Source of the DNA: Chitinispirillales bacterium
GTDB taxonomy: Bacteria > Fibrobacterota > Chitinivibrionia > Chitinivibrionales > Chitinispirillaceae
DNA length: 64,000 bases
Direction: 5' to 3'
NCBI GenBank assembly: GCA_031254105.1
Contig: JAIRVB010000021.1
Coordinates: forward strand, 186,001-250,000
Position numbers and translations under genes: made by a program. Positions 33,468-41,524 of this stretch are shown here, one piece after another. How positions within the stretch are numbered: the stretch's first letter is position 1; every line of letters starts with the position of its first letter. Under the pieces are notes generated by a model that made no database searches, was not told the origin of the DNA, and saw nothing but the letters and a program-made list of their open reading frames with translations.

Positions 33468-33701
33468 TCACTCTTCAAGCTGCACAAATTTTCCATTTGC
33501 TAATTCATCTTTTAGTAATTCGTAATTATAACCTGCGCTTTCACGGTACATTCCTGTTTCAACGTCATTCAATTTACCGAAGAAAGTAGAATTGTAAACA
33601 ATATCCATTGCTTCGGCAACAGATACGTTTTTGTCATCAACAATAAATGATACTACATCGGCTGTAACAAATTCAATTAATTTTTGTTGATTACCGGTCA
33701 T
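33468..33701 (-). CDS. DUF3791-like protein (third gene of a three-gene cluster)
   Basis: A 77-residue protein starting at the ATG at 33701 (MTGNQQKLIEFVTADVV), preceded by AGGTG. It is helical and acidic, containing SVAEAMDIVYNSTFFGKL and VETGMYRESAGYNYELLKDE, the pattern of DUF3791 proteins. Its start overlaps the end of the DUF3990 gene by 11 bases, so the two are translationally coupled. In such clusters the small acidic DUF3791 protein is a natural antitoxin candidate, which is an inference. Confidence 0.7.
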   Translation of the reverse strand: MTGNQQKLIEFVTADVVSFIVDDKNVSVAEAMDIVYNSTFFGKLNDVETGMYRESAGYNYELLKDELANGKFVQLEE

Positions 33702-34203
33702 TTTGCACACCTGTTACATCTAAATATTTTATCGCGTTTTCTGTGTGAAACGAATATTGACTTGTCAATTCTTTGAACTCCAGCCGTTTAACCATAATGT
33801 CAATATCTATATATCCCTGTAAAAACAGATTGAATGTGACAGACAAATCATCATTGGCAACACATCCTATAACAACGTCATATTTGCTGTCATAATTGGT
33901 TAGCGGATTTGCAATGTCCTTGAAATTTCTGTTACGGTTATTCATAACAAAATATGCCCACTCATGGCAGGGGTTTTCAAACCGCTTAATTTTAACATTT
34001 TTGTCCTGAAAAATTTCCTCGTTAAAAACAAACGGAGTTACTTTAGGAGAACCGCCATACTGCTTTGCGGTTCTAATTGCCATCCGTTCAGCTTGTTCTT
34101 TGATGTCTGTCAAATAAAAACCTTTTCCAAAATCTTTGAACAAACGACATTTCGTCAAGTCGATACATTTGATTTCTACATTGGAACCATGATATAGAAT
34201 CAT
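33691..34203 (-). CDS. DUF3990 protein, putative ADP-ribosyltransferase-like toxin
   Basis: A 170-residue protein beginning MILYHGSNVEIKCIDLTKC, with FGKGFYLTDIKEQAERMA (25-42) and EWAYFVMNNR. The LYHGS start, the GKGFYLT segment and a later acidic/aromatic motif follow the layout of DUF3990, a family related to the ADP-ribosyltransferase/RNA-phosphotransferase fold (H-Y-x-type NAD site). It sits between two DUF3791 genes, overlapping the first by an ATGA and the last by 11 bases. No signal peptide. Activity as a toxin is inferred from the fold and the gene arrangement. Confidence 0.75.
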   Translation of the reverse strand: MILYHGSNVEIKCIDLTKCRLFKDFGKGFYLTDIKEQAERMAIRTAKQYGGSPKVTPFVFNEEIFQDKNVKIKRFENPCHEWAYFVMNNRNRNFKDIANPLTNYDSKYDVVIGCVANDDLSVTFNLFLQGYIDIDIMVKRLEFKELTSQYSFHTENAIKYLDVTGVQNDR

Positions 34204-34424
34204 ATAAGTCCGCCGTTTTTCTTGCAGACATATTGCATATCTTCAATTGCGGCGTCTAATCCTAATGTATGCTCAATCTCATATTGCTCTAATAAAAATT
34301 GCAGTCCGCCATTTGCTTTAAGATAACGAAAAGCGGAGAGGTCGTCCAACTCAAATCTACTCCCAAACTCGTGTACGCACATAACGGCATATCTGATTAT
34401 TTTTTTATCTTTTTCTGCAATCAT
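34200..34424 (-). CDS. DUF3791-like protein (first gene of a three-gene cluster)
   Basis: A 74-residue protein: MIAEKDKKIIRYAVMCVHEF then SRFELDDLSAFRYLKANGG. The helical pattern (…AFRYLKANGGLQFLLEQYEIEHTL) is typical of DUF3791. Its TGA overlaps the ATG of the DUF3990 gene. No clear Shine-Dalgarno is visible. It differs strongly from the second DUF3791 gene 500 bases away, so it is not a recent duplication. Confidence 0.7.
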   Translation of the reverse strand: MIAEKDKKIIRYAVMCVHEFGSRFELDDLSAFRYLKANGGLQFLLEQYEIEHTLGLDAAIEDMQYVCKKNGGLI

Positions 34425-34675
34425 AAATCATGGTTTTCTCAATAATTATCTGATATTTGTGTGCAAATTGTATATAAAAATACGTTTATATCAAGATACT
34501 ATTTGCCGGATTAAAAGAGATAATGGTCTGCATGTTCCAAAATGTATGCAATACAAGCGCACGAAAAACAATCGCTAAAACAGGAGCGAGCATTATCAGG
34601 TTAATTTCAATTTATTACATCATAACGCAATAATCGCCAATTTTCCATTCCGCGCCCATTCAGGGCGCAGGAGAA

Positions 34676-34738
34676 ATATTGTATCTACTATCTTGCGCTG
34701 TTTTAAAGATTTTGGAGCGGTACCTAGCGGTTGAAGTA
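34676..34738 (+). pseudogene. Degenerate 5' part of a tRNA-Ser gene with its upstream sequence
   Basis: The stretch from TATCTACTATCTTGCGCTG through TTTTGGAGCGG to CTAGCGGTTGAAG matches the region 39416-39474, which leads into tRNA-Ser(GGA): TATTTATTATCTTGTGCTG, TTGGAGAGGTG, CCGAGCGGTTGAAG. About three of four positions agree over some 60 bases, with one indel. Similarity stops in the D-arm. The remainder of the tRNA is absent. The 460 bases from 34425 to 34884 hold nothing else. Confidence 0.65.
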
Positions 34739-34884
34739 AGAGAAAAATTGGGCGGATACGGCGCTTTAATTATATTTTCATAGAGTTGATTGTCCTCCAT
34801 AGGTTAAAATCAGGCATTTTATCTCCATCCCGCTTCTAAATCAAATATTCGTATTACCCGAACTAATTGACAGCAGGTGTATAT

Positions 34885-36372
34885 ATGATTCCATTGAAGT
34901 TAGAAACATTGTTAGAAGGCCGCGTGATTGAACATGACCGTGTAGAGTATAAACGCCGGTGGAATCCATCCGAGATCATTCACACCATTTGCGCTTACGC
35001 AAATGATTTTACCAACACTAACGGCGGATATGTTATTATAGGTATTGAGGAAAAAGATGGCCGCCCTATACTTCCGCCGGTTGGAATTGATGAAGATCAG
35101 CTTGACAGGATTCAGCAGGAATTGTTTCAATATTGCAATTTTATTGAGCCGCGCTATATTCCCCAAACAGAAATTGTGCGCTGCGAAGATAAATCGCTTT
35201 TGTATCTTTGGTGTTCTGCGGGTGATGACGGGCCGTATAAGGCTCCTAACGATGTGTATGCCAAGGGCAGAGAAGATAAACGCGGGGAATATTGGATTAA
35301 GCCGATGTCCATAACAACAATCGCAAAGGGTAATGAACTTTCAGAGTTATTTGAAAAATTTAACTCAGTTCCGTTTGACGATCGCATAAACCGTCAGGCA
35401 AAAATTACCGACATACGCCGTGGATTTGTTGAGGATTTTCTTGTTGAAAGCAACAGCTCTTTGGCAGATGAAATTAACAATAAATCATTAGATGATCTAA
35501 TGGCTGCTTTGGAAGTCGCCAATGTTACGGATGTTGGAATTTGCGTCCGAAATATTGGATTACTTATGTTTTCTGAACATCCTGAAAAATTTTTACCAGG
35601 CACACAGATTGAATTGGTTTGCTTCAACTCTCCGGACGCTGAGGGGTCAGATGATTTTACCGAAAAAGTGTTCACCGGTCCAATACAAAAACAGATTCGT
35701 GATACGCTTTCATATCTGAAAACCAACCATATTCAGGAAAAGGTTGTTAAGCATCGGGATCGCGCAGAGGCTGACCGTTTTTACAATTACCCGTACAGCG
35801 CGTTAGAAGAAACGTTAGTCAATGCGGTTTTTCATAAATCTTACCGCATCCAGGAACCTGTGGAAATCCGTATATATCTTGATTGCATAAAAATTATCAA
35901 TTACCCCGGCCCTGAAAAATGGATAAACATGGATGCATTGAGAACCGGTAAAGCTGTCGCCCGCCGTTATCTAAATCGCCGAATTGGTGAATTTCTTAAA
36001 GAGATTGATTTATCAGAAAAAAGATCCACCGGTATCACAAAAATTTTGCGTGCACTCAAAATTAATGGTTCACCATTGCCTGAATTTGAAACTGACGAGG
36101 AACGGAACTATTTTATTGTAACAATTCGTCCCCACGAAGCATTCAAAACAAATGAGGTTGTAAATGAGGTTGTAAATGAGGTTGTAAATCGCCAAACTAA
36201 AATTTTACACGCGATGAAAGAAAATCCCAACATAACCATTAAACAACTTGTAGAAAAAACCGGCATTGCAAAACCAACTCTTGAGCGCGATATAAAGAAA
36301 ATGAAACAGACTGTAACCATTAAACGAGTTGGGTCTGATAAAACAGGGTGTTGGGAGATATTTGATAAGTAG
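34885..36372 (+). CDS. AlbA_2 (Schlafen-like) domain regulator with ATP-binding C-terminal half
   Basis: A 495-residue protein starting at the ATG at 34885 (MIPLKLETLLEGRVIEHDRV); a TTG six codons earlier is less likely. Residues about 10-130 form an AlbA_2 domain (VEYKRRWNPSEI, then GGYVIIGIEEKDG). About 300-410 is a GHKL-like ATPase region (YPYSALEETLVNAVFHKSY, RSTGITKI). The C-terminus is a winged-helix segment (ITIKQLVEKTGIAKPTLERD). Before it comes a 12-base unit (AATGAGGTTGTA) repeated three times at 36151-36186, encoding NEVV repeats. Such proteins are common in accessory islands as DNA-binding or defence-linked regulators; the target here is unknown. Confidence 0.8.
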   Translation: MIPLKLETLLEGRVIEHDRVEYKRRWNPSEIIHTICAYANDFTNTNGGYVIIGIEEKDGRPILPPVGIDEDQLDRIQQELFQYCNFIEPRYIPQTEIVRCEDKSLLYLWCSAGDDGPYKAPNDVYAKGREDKRGEYWIKPMSITTIAKGNELSELFEKFNSVPFDDRINRQAKITDIRRGFVEDFLVESNSSLADEINNKSLDDLMAALEVANVTDVGICVRNIGLLMFSEHPEKFLPGTQIELVCFNSPDAEGSDDFTEKVFTGPIQKQIRDTLSYLKTNHIQEKVVKHRDRAEADRFYNYPYSALEETLVNAVFHKSYRIQEPVEIRIYLDCIKIINYPGPEKWINMDALRTGKAVARRYLNRRIGEFLKEIDLSEKRSTGITKILRALKINGSPLPEFETDEERNYFIVTIRPHEAFKTNEVVNEVVNEVVNRQTKILHAMKENPNITIKQLVEKTGIAKPTLERDIKKMKQTVTIKRVGSDKTGCWEIFDK

Positions 36373-36510
36373 ATTATTTTACTGAGTATGTTTTGGGATG
36401 GATTGGGGGAATTACCTGTTGTCGGGAGTGACGCGACAGAATGATTAATAGACGGATCTATATAACAAATCCAAATTCAAATATATTGCGTACAACATAA
36501 ACGCCTTATA

Positions 36511-36528
36511 CCGCAAAAATGCGGTTTT
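36511..36528 (+). terminator. Weak stem-loop followed by TTTT
   Basis: CCGCA-AAAA-TGCGG then TTTT, between the convergent AlbA_2-type and membrane-anchored genes. The stem is only five base pairs (extendable by an A-T pair), so it is a modest terminator candidate. Confidence 0.4.
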
Positions 36529-36545
36529 AGGCGGCAGACAAGAAA

Positions 36546-37328
36546 TTATAATGCCCTTTGCTGATCATAACTGTCGATCATCATTTTTGCTGACTTTGTT
36601 TGTGTTAACATGCTTTGGTAGGCATCATAATCCCAGTGTAGGTACATATCCCATAGACCAATTTCAATGTCTTGCGTAAATTGCTCAATGTTCTTAGGTT
36701 TCCCTGTTTCATTATCAAAATAATGATCAGATTTTATTGAATCAGTAAACACTAGTATTGCTTTATATTCCCCATACGAAAATTTATCACGCCAATCAGA
36801 TGGATATGTTATATTACGATTATTCGAATCATATGTACACTTGCTAAACACTTCATTTACAAATTTTTTTGCAGCATTCCTAATCGTTTTAATTCTTGTA
36901 TCTTCTATAAAATACTTGTCAACATCCATAAAAAATAAATGGTCACAATGTCCGTTGTTAATTTGAATTCTTATTCCCTCAATTTCATCTTTATCAATAA
37001 GTTTTGGTAAAAATTGAATTTTTTTAATATCGAAAATGTTCTTGATAGGAATTTCAATAGGGATACCTAATTTATGAAGACAAACTAAAACGGCTCGCTT
37101 TTCTGCGATACTCAAAGTATTATTAAAATCTTCTTTAGCATTACAATACGTATTTTCTCCTTTGGCGTATTTTTCCATAATATCTGATGCCTTGATCGCT
37201 ATCTTTCTCACTTTTTTAATTTTATTTTCACTTTTTAGATTATTAAAAAAAGTGCCAAAGAAAGTTCCTATAAATGCGCCTACTAATGCACTTATCAATG
37301 TGATTAATACCGGTGTTAACGTCATCAT
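36546..37328 (-). CDS. Hypothetical membrane-anchored protein
   Basis: A 260-residue protein with one N-terminal membrane helix containing small-residue repeats (LISALVGAFIGTFFGTFFNN, about 9-28). A basic stretch and a cytoplasmic domain rich in Lys, Asp and aromatic residues follow (for example YFIEDTRIKTIRNAAKKFV, YPSDWRDKFSYGEYK). A GxxxGTFxGTF pattern suggests helix packing in the membrane. No family is recognised. Strong AGGAGA start. The gene is AT-rich and lies in the presumed tRNA-bounded accessory block, so an element-encoded function such as defence or immunity is possible but unsupported. Confidence 0.65.
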   Translation of the reverse strand: MMTLTPVLITLISALVGAFIGTFFGTFFNNLKSENKIKKVRKIAIKASDIMEKYAKGENTYCNAKEDFNNTLSIAEKRAVLVCLHKLGIPIEIPIKNIFDIKKIQFLPKLIDKDEIEGIRIQINNGHCDHLFFMDVDKYFIEDTRIKTIRNAAKKFVNEVFSKCTYDSNNRNITYPSDWRDKFSYGEYKAILVFTDSIKSDHYFDNETGKPKNIEQFTQDIEIGLWDMYLHWDYDAYQSMLTQTKSAKMMIDSYDQQRAL

Positions 37329-37527
37329 AAATTCTCCTATTTTTGTTCTTTCTAAAATTACTCCAACTTATACTTTGTAACTACCCAAATGCTCCTTTTG
37401 GAAATAATTAAATACATAGAGGAGGGTACAAAATATTTCTTAATATGATAATTCTGTATGACATTGATATATTTCCAGTGTTGAATATTGTGAATAGATG
37501 ATATATTTAATGGTAACAAATCTATAA

Positions 37528-37551
37528 ACAAATCAACAAATCAACAAATCA
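37528..37551. repeat. Three tandem copies of ACAAATCA
   Basis: An 8-base unit repeated exactly three times in the AT-rich 420-base region upstream of hipB (37329-37748), which has no gene. A TATAAT at about 37676-37681 could be a -10 box, but no -35 is clear. The repeats could be binding sites for the HipB-like repressor, which is a guess. Confidence 0.4.
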
Positions 37552-37748
37552 ATATCTAATCAAATTGCTATAATTGCACTATATATAAAAGCAGCAATTC
37601 CAATAAATTTCAACCGATGATTAGCGAATATAAAATTGATACATTATAACGTAATTTTTTGTTGCACTTATTACTCTATAATGTCATAATACTAATGACT
37701 GTAGTAAATTCAAAGCGCAATACAACTTACTCCCTGCAGAGTGCAGAA

Positions 37749-38084
37749 ATGATAGAGAAAAAGAAATCTTCAAAAAAACTACCTTTTGATGTTGCAAAGT
37801 CTATCTCGGAGTTGGGCAAAAATCTTCACCTTGCCCGTAAGCGCCGTGGTCTATCTGCCCGCGCTGTAGCGGAAAGGATAGGCATGGATCAGCGTTCTGT
37901 GCTTGACGCAGAGAAAGGTAAATCCACCACAGCAGTGTCAACATATCTTAGTTTACTGTGGGCGTATGATCTGCTCGGGTGTATGAAAGATGTCGCTGAC
38001 CCGATGAAAGATGTTGAGGGCATACGTCTTGCCGCTGCCCGCGAAAACAGACCCTTAAAATCGGATTTAGATAATGACTTCTAA
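37749..38084 (+). CDS. hipB: HipB-like helix-turn-helix antitoxin
   Basis: A 111-residue protein if started at the ATG at 37749 (MIEKKKSSKKLPFDVAKS); longer starts at 37695 and 37659 exist but add poor sequence. The HTH is GKNLHLARKRRGLSARAVAE with the recognition part RIGMDQRSVLDAEKG. It would bind operator DNA, repress the operon and hold HipA inactive. Its last 11 bases overlap hipA, typical of hipBA. No good Shine-Dalgarno is seen. Confidence 0.8.
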   Translation: MIEKKKSSKKLPFDVAKSISELGKNLHLARKRRGLSARAVAERIGMDQRSVLDAEKGKSTTAVSTYLSLLWAYDLLGCMKDVADPMKDVEGIRLAAARENRPLKSDLDNDF

Positions 38085-39354
38085 AAACAACACTTGTTTC
38101 GTCTATATTACACTTCCGGGAGAGACAAAACCTGTTACTGCGGGAAAATTAGTCATAAACGACACCGATATCGGGGCGGTAGGCCGTTTCATTTATGGTA
38201 AGTCGTATCTTAGCCGGCCGCAAGCTGTGGCTATTGACCCCATTGAACTGAAACTTACTGATAAGATTTATGATACCGTTAAAATGGGTGGTGTTTTTGG
38301 AGCGATTCGTGACGCTTCGCCTGATCACTGGGGACGGCGTGTAATCCAAAAAGAGCTTAACCGAATTGATGTATCTGAAATGGAGTATTTGTTAAAATCA
38401 CCAGATGACCGTATTGGGGCTTTGGGGTTTGGACTTAATAATGAACCGCCCGCGCCGTTGTATGAGTTTAATAAAACACTTGATCTTGAAAGATTGCAAA
38501 TTATCGCGGACAAGATTATTTCAGGAGATTATGCTGAAGATAACATAACCGAAAAACATGAACGTGTCCAAGCGGAAGAACTATTATTGATAGGTACTTC
38601 TATGGGTGGAGCGCGTCCCAAAGCAGTTGTATATGATGATAATAGCCTGTGGTTGGCAAAATTCAACACTAACAGAGACAACTGGAATAATACTCTGGTT
38701 GAACACGCCATGCTGAATTTGGCAGCTGCCTGTGGATTAAATGTCGCACAAAGTAAAACGCTGCGCATTGGCAGCAGGGATGTGTTGTTGGTAAAACGTT
38801 TTGACCGTGAGTATGCAAAGGATGGTTTTTTCCGCAACCGAATGTTCAGCGCACTGACTGCTTTACGTTCTGATGACAGTCCTACACTTCGGGAAAATTG
38901 GTCTTACCCTGCATTAGTGGAAGAGTTGCGTAGATTTTCCCATGCGCCGCGCGAAGACGCGAAAGAATTATTTATGCGAATGGTATTTAATTCGCTGATT
39001 ACTAACACAGACGATCACCCACGCAATCATGCGTTTATTGCTCGTGAAGGCAACAAGTGGCGATTAGCTCCAGCTTATGACCTGACACCTTCGCCCGTAT
39101 TATCGCAGCGACGGGATTTAGCTATGGCGGTTGGCAAACACGGCCGAGGAGCGAATATTGAAAATTTAACGTCTGAATGTGAAAGATTTCTGTTAGAACC
39201 ACCGCAAGCTGAATCTATAATTAAAACAATGGCTGAAATAGTAGGTTCAAACTGGTATAGGGTAATGCGCAGCGCCGGAGTGAACGAAACTGATTGCGAA
39301 AAGCTTAACGCCGCGTTTGTTTATGATGGCTTTTGGGCATGCCGCGATTGGTAA
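38074..39354 (+). CDS. hipA: HipA-like serine/threonine kinase toxin
   Basis: A 426-residue protein of normal HipA length. The N-terminal subdomain 1 (about 10-110) is followed by the phosphotransfer core: GTSMGGARPKAVV (174-186, ATP loop), catalytic Asp313 with Asn318 in NTDDHPRNH, and metal-binding Asp336 in APAYDLTPS, at the same spacing as the E. coli enzyme. E. coli HipA phosphorylates glutamyl-tRNA synthetase and induces dormancy. It is the second gene of a hipBA operon, intact, and ends about 100 bases before tRNA-Ser(GGA). Confidence 0.92.
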   Translation: MTSKNNTCFVYITLPGETKPVTAGKLVINDTDIGAVGRFIYGKSYLSRPQAVAIDPIELKLTDKIYDTVKMGGVFGAIRDASPDHWGRRVIQKELNRIDVSEMEYLLKSPDDRIGALGFGLNNEPPAPLYEFNKTLDLERLQIIADKIISGDYAEDNITEKHERVQAEELLLIGTSMGGARPKAVVYDDNSLWLAKFNTNRDNWNNTLVEHAMLNLAAACGLNVAQSKTLRIGSRDVLLVKRFDREYAKDGFFRNRMFSALTALRSDDSPTLRENWSYPALVEELRRFSHAPREDAKELFMRMVFNSLITNTDDHPRNHAFIAREGNKWRLAPAYDLTPSPVLSQRRDLAMAVGKHGRGANIENLTSECERFLLEPPQAESIIKTMAEIVGSNWYRVMRSAGVNETDCEKLNAAFVYDGFWACRDW

Positions 39355-39451
39355 TGAAAACATTTGCGTGAGCAATTATCTATATATTAGTTATTCGCCT
39401 TCCCCCCTTCCCGCATATTATATTTATTATCTTGTGCTGTTTTGCAGACTT

Positions 39452-39538
39452 GGAGAGGTGCCCGAGCGGTTGAAGGGGCACGCCTGGAAAGCGTGTGTAC
39501 GGGTAACCGTACCCAGGGTTCAAATCCCTGCCTCTCCG
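39452..39538 (+). tRNA. tRNA-Ser (GGA)
   Basis: Acceptor arms GGAGAGG (39452-39458) and CCTCTCC (39531-39537) pair fully, and the discriminator is G. The anticodon loop CTGGAAA gives GGA, closed by CACGC/GCGTG. The long variable arm (GTACGGGTAACCGTAC) is typical of class II tRNA-Ser. The T-arm is CAGGG-TTCAAAT-CCCTG, perfectly paired. No encoded CCA. Confidence 0.95.
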
Positions 39539-39725
39539 TTTTTTCAGGTACTGATTGCAGGAGCGCGGGTTTCATCGATTCTTGCTGCGGAATGATGGAA
39601 TTATCGCATTGATAATTGCGGGTTTTATAATAATGATTATTAAGGCGCGTGAAGTTCGCCATCCCTGCACCCGCGGATGTGACGGGACAGATGAGACACG
39701 CGTTTCTATAATCGCGATCAAAAAA

Positions 39726-39827
39726 GGGGCCAGGCCCTGCGCAACTAAAGGCCGTGAACCCCGCCAGGCCCGGAAGGGAGCAACGGTAAGCGGAGTCTGA
39801 GTGTGCCGCAGGTAAACTTGGCCCCCC
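39726..39827 (+). ncRNA. ffs: 4.5S (small) signal recognition particle RNA
   Basis: Conserved core: GAACCCCGCCAGGCCCGGAA with the GGAA tetraloop, then GGGAGCAACGGTAAGCGG, the Ffh-binding symmetric loop, and GTGTGCCGCAGG. The ends GGGGCCAGG and CTTGGCCCCCC form the terminal helix, followed by six T (39828-39833) as intrinsic terminator. It lies between tRNA-Ser and dnaX, a neighbourhood seen in many bacteria. Confidence 0.93.
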
Positions 39828-39884
39828 TTTTTTCGTTTGGGTAAAATGGTTTTCTGTAATTTGCAATCAACGCATAACATTAAA

Positions 39885-39992
39885 TAATAATGCAGAATGC
39901 AGAAAGCAGAAATAAATTCAAAAACGATTAATGCGGGATGATCGAAATTAATGTTTTTATTTCTGCATTCGGACATTTTATTTCAGCATTGC
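39885..39992. repeat. ATGCAGAA palindromic repeat, copy 5
   Basis: Left arm AATAATGCAGAATGCAGAAA and right arm TTTTTATTTCTGCATTCGG, with a further TTATTTCAGCATTG. It ends about 11 bases before the dnaX start, so it lies in the dnaX leader. Confidence 0.7.
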
Positions 39993-40003
39993 TTTGAGGA
40001 AAG

Positions 40004-41218
40004 ATGGGATATTTAGTTTTTGCGCGAAAATGGCGGCCTAAAACTTTTGACGATGTAGTCGGTCAGGAACACATCGTTAATACTTTATGCAGAGCTATTG
40101 AGAAAGACAGGGTGGCTCACGCCTATATTTTTACAGGTACGCGCGGGGTGGGTAAAACTACTACCGCCCGAATTCTTGCGAGAGCTCTAAATTGTGAAAA
40201 AGGGCCTACGCCAACGCCTTGCGGTGAGTGTGAGGCGTGCAAGAATATTCTAAGCGGATCTGGTTTTGATGTACAGGAGATAGACGGCGCCTCAAATAAC
40301 AGGGTGGAGGATATACGAAAACTTCGCGAAGATGTCGGTTATACTTCCATGAGCGGTAAGCACCGTATTTTTGTTATTGATGAAGTTCATATGCTTACTA
40401 CCTCCGCCTTTAACGCTCTTCTCAAAACATTGGAGGAGCCGCCGCCAAATGTCATCTTTATTTTCGCGACAACCGAACCCCACAAAATTCCGGCCACTAT
40501 TCACTCGCGCTGCCAGCGCTACGATTTCAGGCGTGTGAGCGCGGAGCAGCTGGCTGCGCATCTGGCGAAAATCTGTACGGCTGAAAATATATCTTTTGAC
40601 AAAAGCGCGCTGATGCTTGTAGCCCGTAAAGCGGAAGGCAGCGTTCGCGATTCGCTGAGTCTTTTGGATCAGGTTTGTTCTTTTTGCGGAGATTCTCTGT
40701 CGGAAAAAGAGGTTCGTTCCGTGCTTGGTCTTGTTAGTACTGAGATTTACCGCCAACTCATGAAAGACATAAAAGAAAAAAACGCGGGCAGCGCTCTTGA
40801 GGCGGTTCAGAAAGTGCTTTTTGACGGTTACGACCTTCATGAGTTTGTCATGGGTTTACAGGAACATATAAGAAATCTCCTTTTTGCGCGTATTCCAGGG
40901 GCCCTTAAAGCGCGCGGACTTGATTTGGAAGACAGTGAGACCGCTGTTTTTGCCGGTGAATCCAAAGAGTTTGCGGAATCCGATCTTCTTCGCATGGCTG
41001 AGATCGCTAAAAAGTGCGAGTATGAACTTAAATGGAGCGCTTATCCCCGGTTTTTAGCTGAGGTGATGGTTTTAAAGCTTCTGTATCTTGACAGCTCAGC
41101 AAGTATCGAACAGCTGCTTAAACTTGCGGCAGATGGAAATGATGGAACCTCTTTGCAGAGCGCTGCCGCCGGGCTTGCGACCTCTTCTGACGAAGACGTA
41201 AAAAAAAAACTGAATTAG
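40004..41218 (+). CDS. dnaX: DNA polymerase III gamma/tau subunit (zero-frame product)
   Basis: The clamp-loader ATPase. Read in the zero frame it gives 404 residues, a gamma-like short form. Walker A is GTRGVGKT (45-52). The zinc module uses Cys64, Cys73, Cys76 and Cys79. DEVHMLTTSAFNALLKTLEE is the DEAD-box-like Walker B/sensor region, and SRC (502-nt area, HSRCQRYDF) is the arginine-finger motif. The frame ends at TAG 41216-41218, just after ten A (41200-41209). The next 300 bases remain coding in the -1 frame to 41511, so the full tau form (about 502 residues) is made by frameshifting. GAGGAAAG precedes the ATG. ybaB and recR follow. Confidence 0.95.
   Translation: MGYLVFARKWRPKTFDDVVGQEHIVNTLCRAIEKDRVAHAYIFTGTRGVGKTTTARILARALNCEKGPTPTPCGECEACKNILSGSGFDVQEIDGASNNRVEDIRKLREDVGYTSMSGKHRIFVIDEVHMLTTSAFNALLKTLEEPPPNVIFIFATTEPHKIPATIHSRCQRYDFRRVSAEQLAAHLAKICTAENISFDKSALMLVARKAEGSVRDSLSLLDQVCSFCGDSLSEKEVRSVLGLVSTEIYRQLMKDIKEKNAGSALEAVQKVLFDGYDLHEFVMGLQEHIRNLLFARIPGALKARGLDLEDSETAVFAGESKEFAESDLLRMAEIAKKCEYELKWSAYPRFLAEVMVLKLLYLDSSASIEQLLKLAADGNDGTSLQSAAAGLATSSDEDVKKKLN
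41200..41209 (+). promoter_or_regulatory. dnaX: A10 slippery run in dnaX, likely programmed frameshift site
   Basis: Zero-frame codons GTA AAA AAA AAA CTG AAT TAG place ten consecutive A across the run. A -1 ribosomal shift, or insertion of one A by RNA polymerase slippage, moves translation into the open frame that continues downstream. E. coli dnaX uses ribosomal -1 slippage on an A-rich heptamer, and Thermus dnaX uses transcriptional slippage on an A run; which one applies here is not visible. Confidence 0.8.
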
Positions 41219-41511
41219 TACCGCCTTCTCCATCATCTGATTTCACTATACAAAGTAACCATAATTTACATTTTAATGAAGACAGCAGCGATGCAAAAGA
41301 GCAGGATGCGCCCTGCTCCGAAGGGCTTAACGCTTCCGCTATACAGGTAAGAGAACCTGAAAAACCGCTGCCCGGCTTTTTGGAGAATTTGAATCCTGCC
41401 GGTGACAGTTACAATTTTACATCCACGAAAGCCGGAATAGATAAAGATATCGAAGAAGAACCGCTTATTAAGATACTTTTAGATAAATTTAACGGTGAAC
41501 TGCTAAATTAG
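41209..41511 (+). CDS. dnaX: Tau-specific C-terminal extension of dnaX (-1 frame)
   Basis: One hundred codons in the -1 frame relative to dnaX, beginning TELVPPSPSSDFTIQSNH after the A run and ending EEPLIKILLDKFNGELLN at TAG 41509-41511. The middle is a Ser/Asp/Pro-rich linker. The end matches the helix that closes many DnaX proteins (D-P-x-V-x-x-x-L-x-x-F-x-G). It has no start codon or ribosome-binding site of its own, so it is read only by frameshift. It would carry the tau contacts to polymerase or helicase. Confidence 0.8.
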   Translation, partial: TELVPPSPSSDFTIQSNHNLHFNEDSSDAKEQDAPCSEGLNASAIQVREPEKPLPGFLENLNPAGDSYNFTSTKAGIDKDIEEEPLIKILLDKFNGELLN

Positions 41512-41524
41512 GAGAAGTAGACAG

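Noticed and set aside
37528-37551. Tandem ACAAATCA copies as replication iterons
   Set aside because: Only three copies, no replication initiator gene nearby and no DnaA boxes recognised.
39726-40004. The tRNA-4.5S RNA-dnaX-ybaB-recR order as a novel cluster
   Set aside because: This order is common in bacteria and is ordinary core genome apart from the frameshift.
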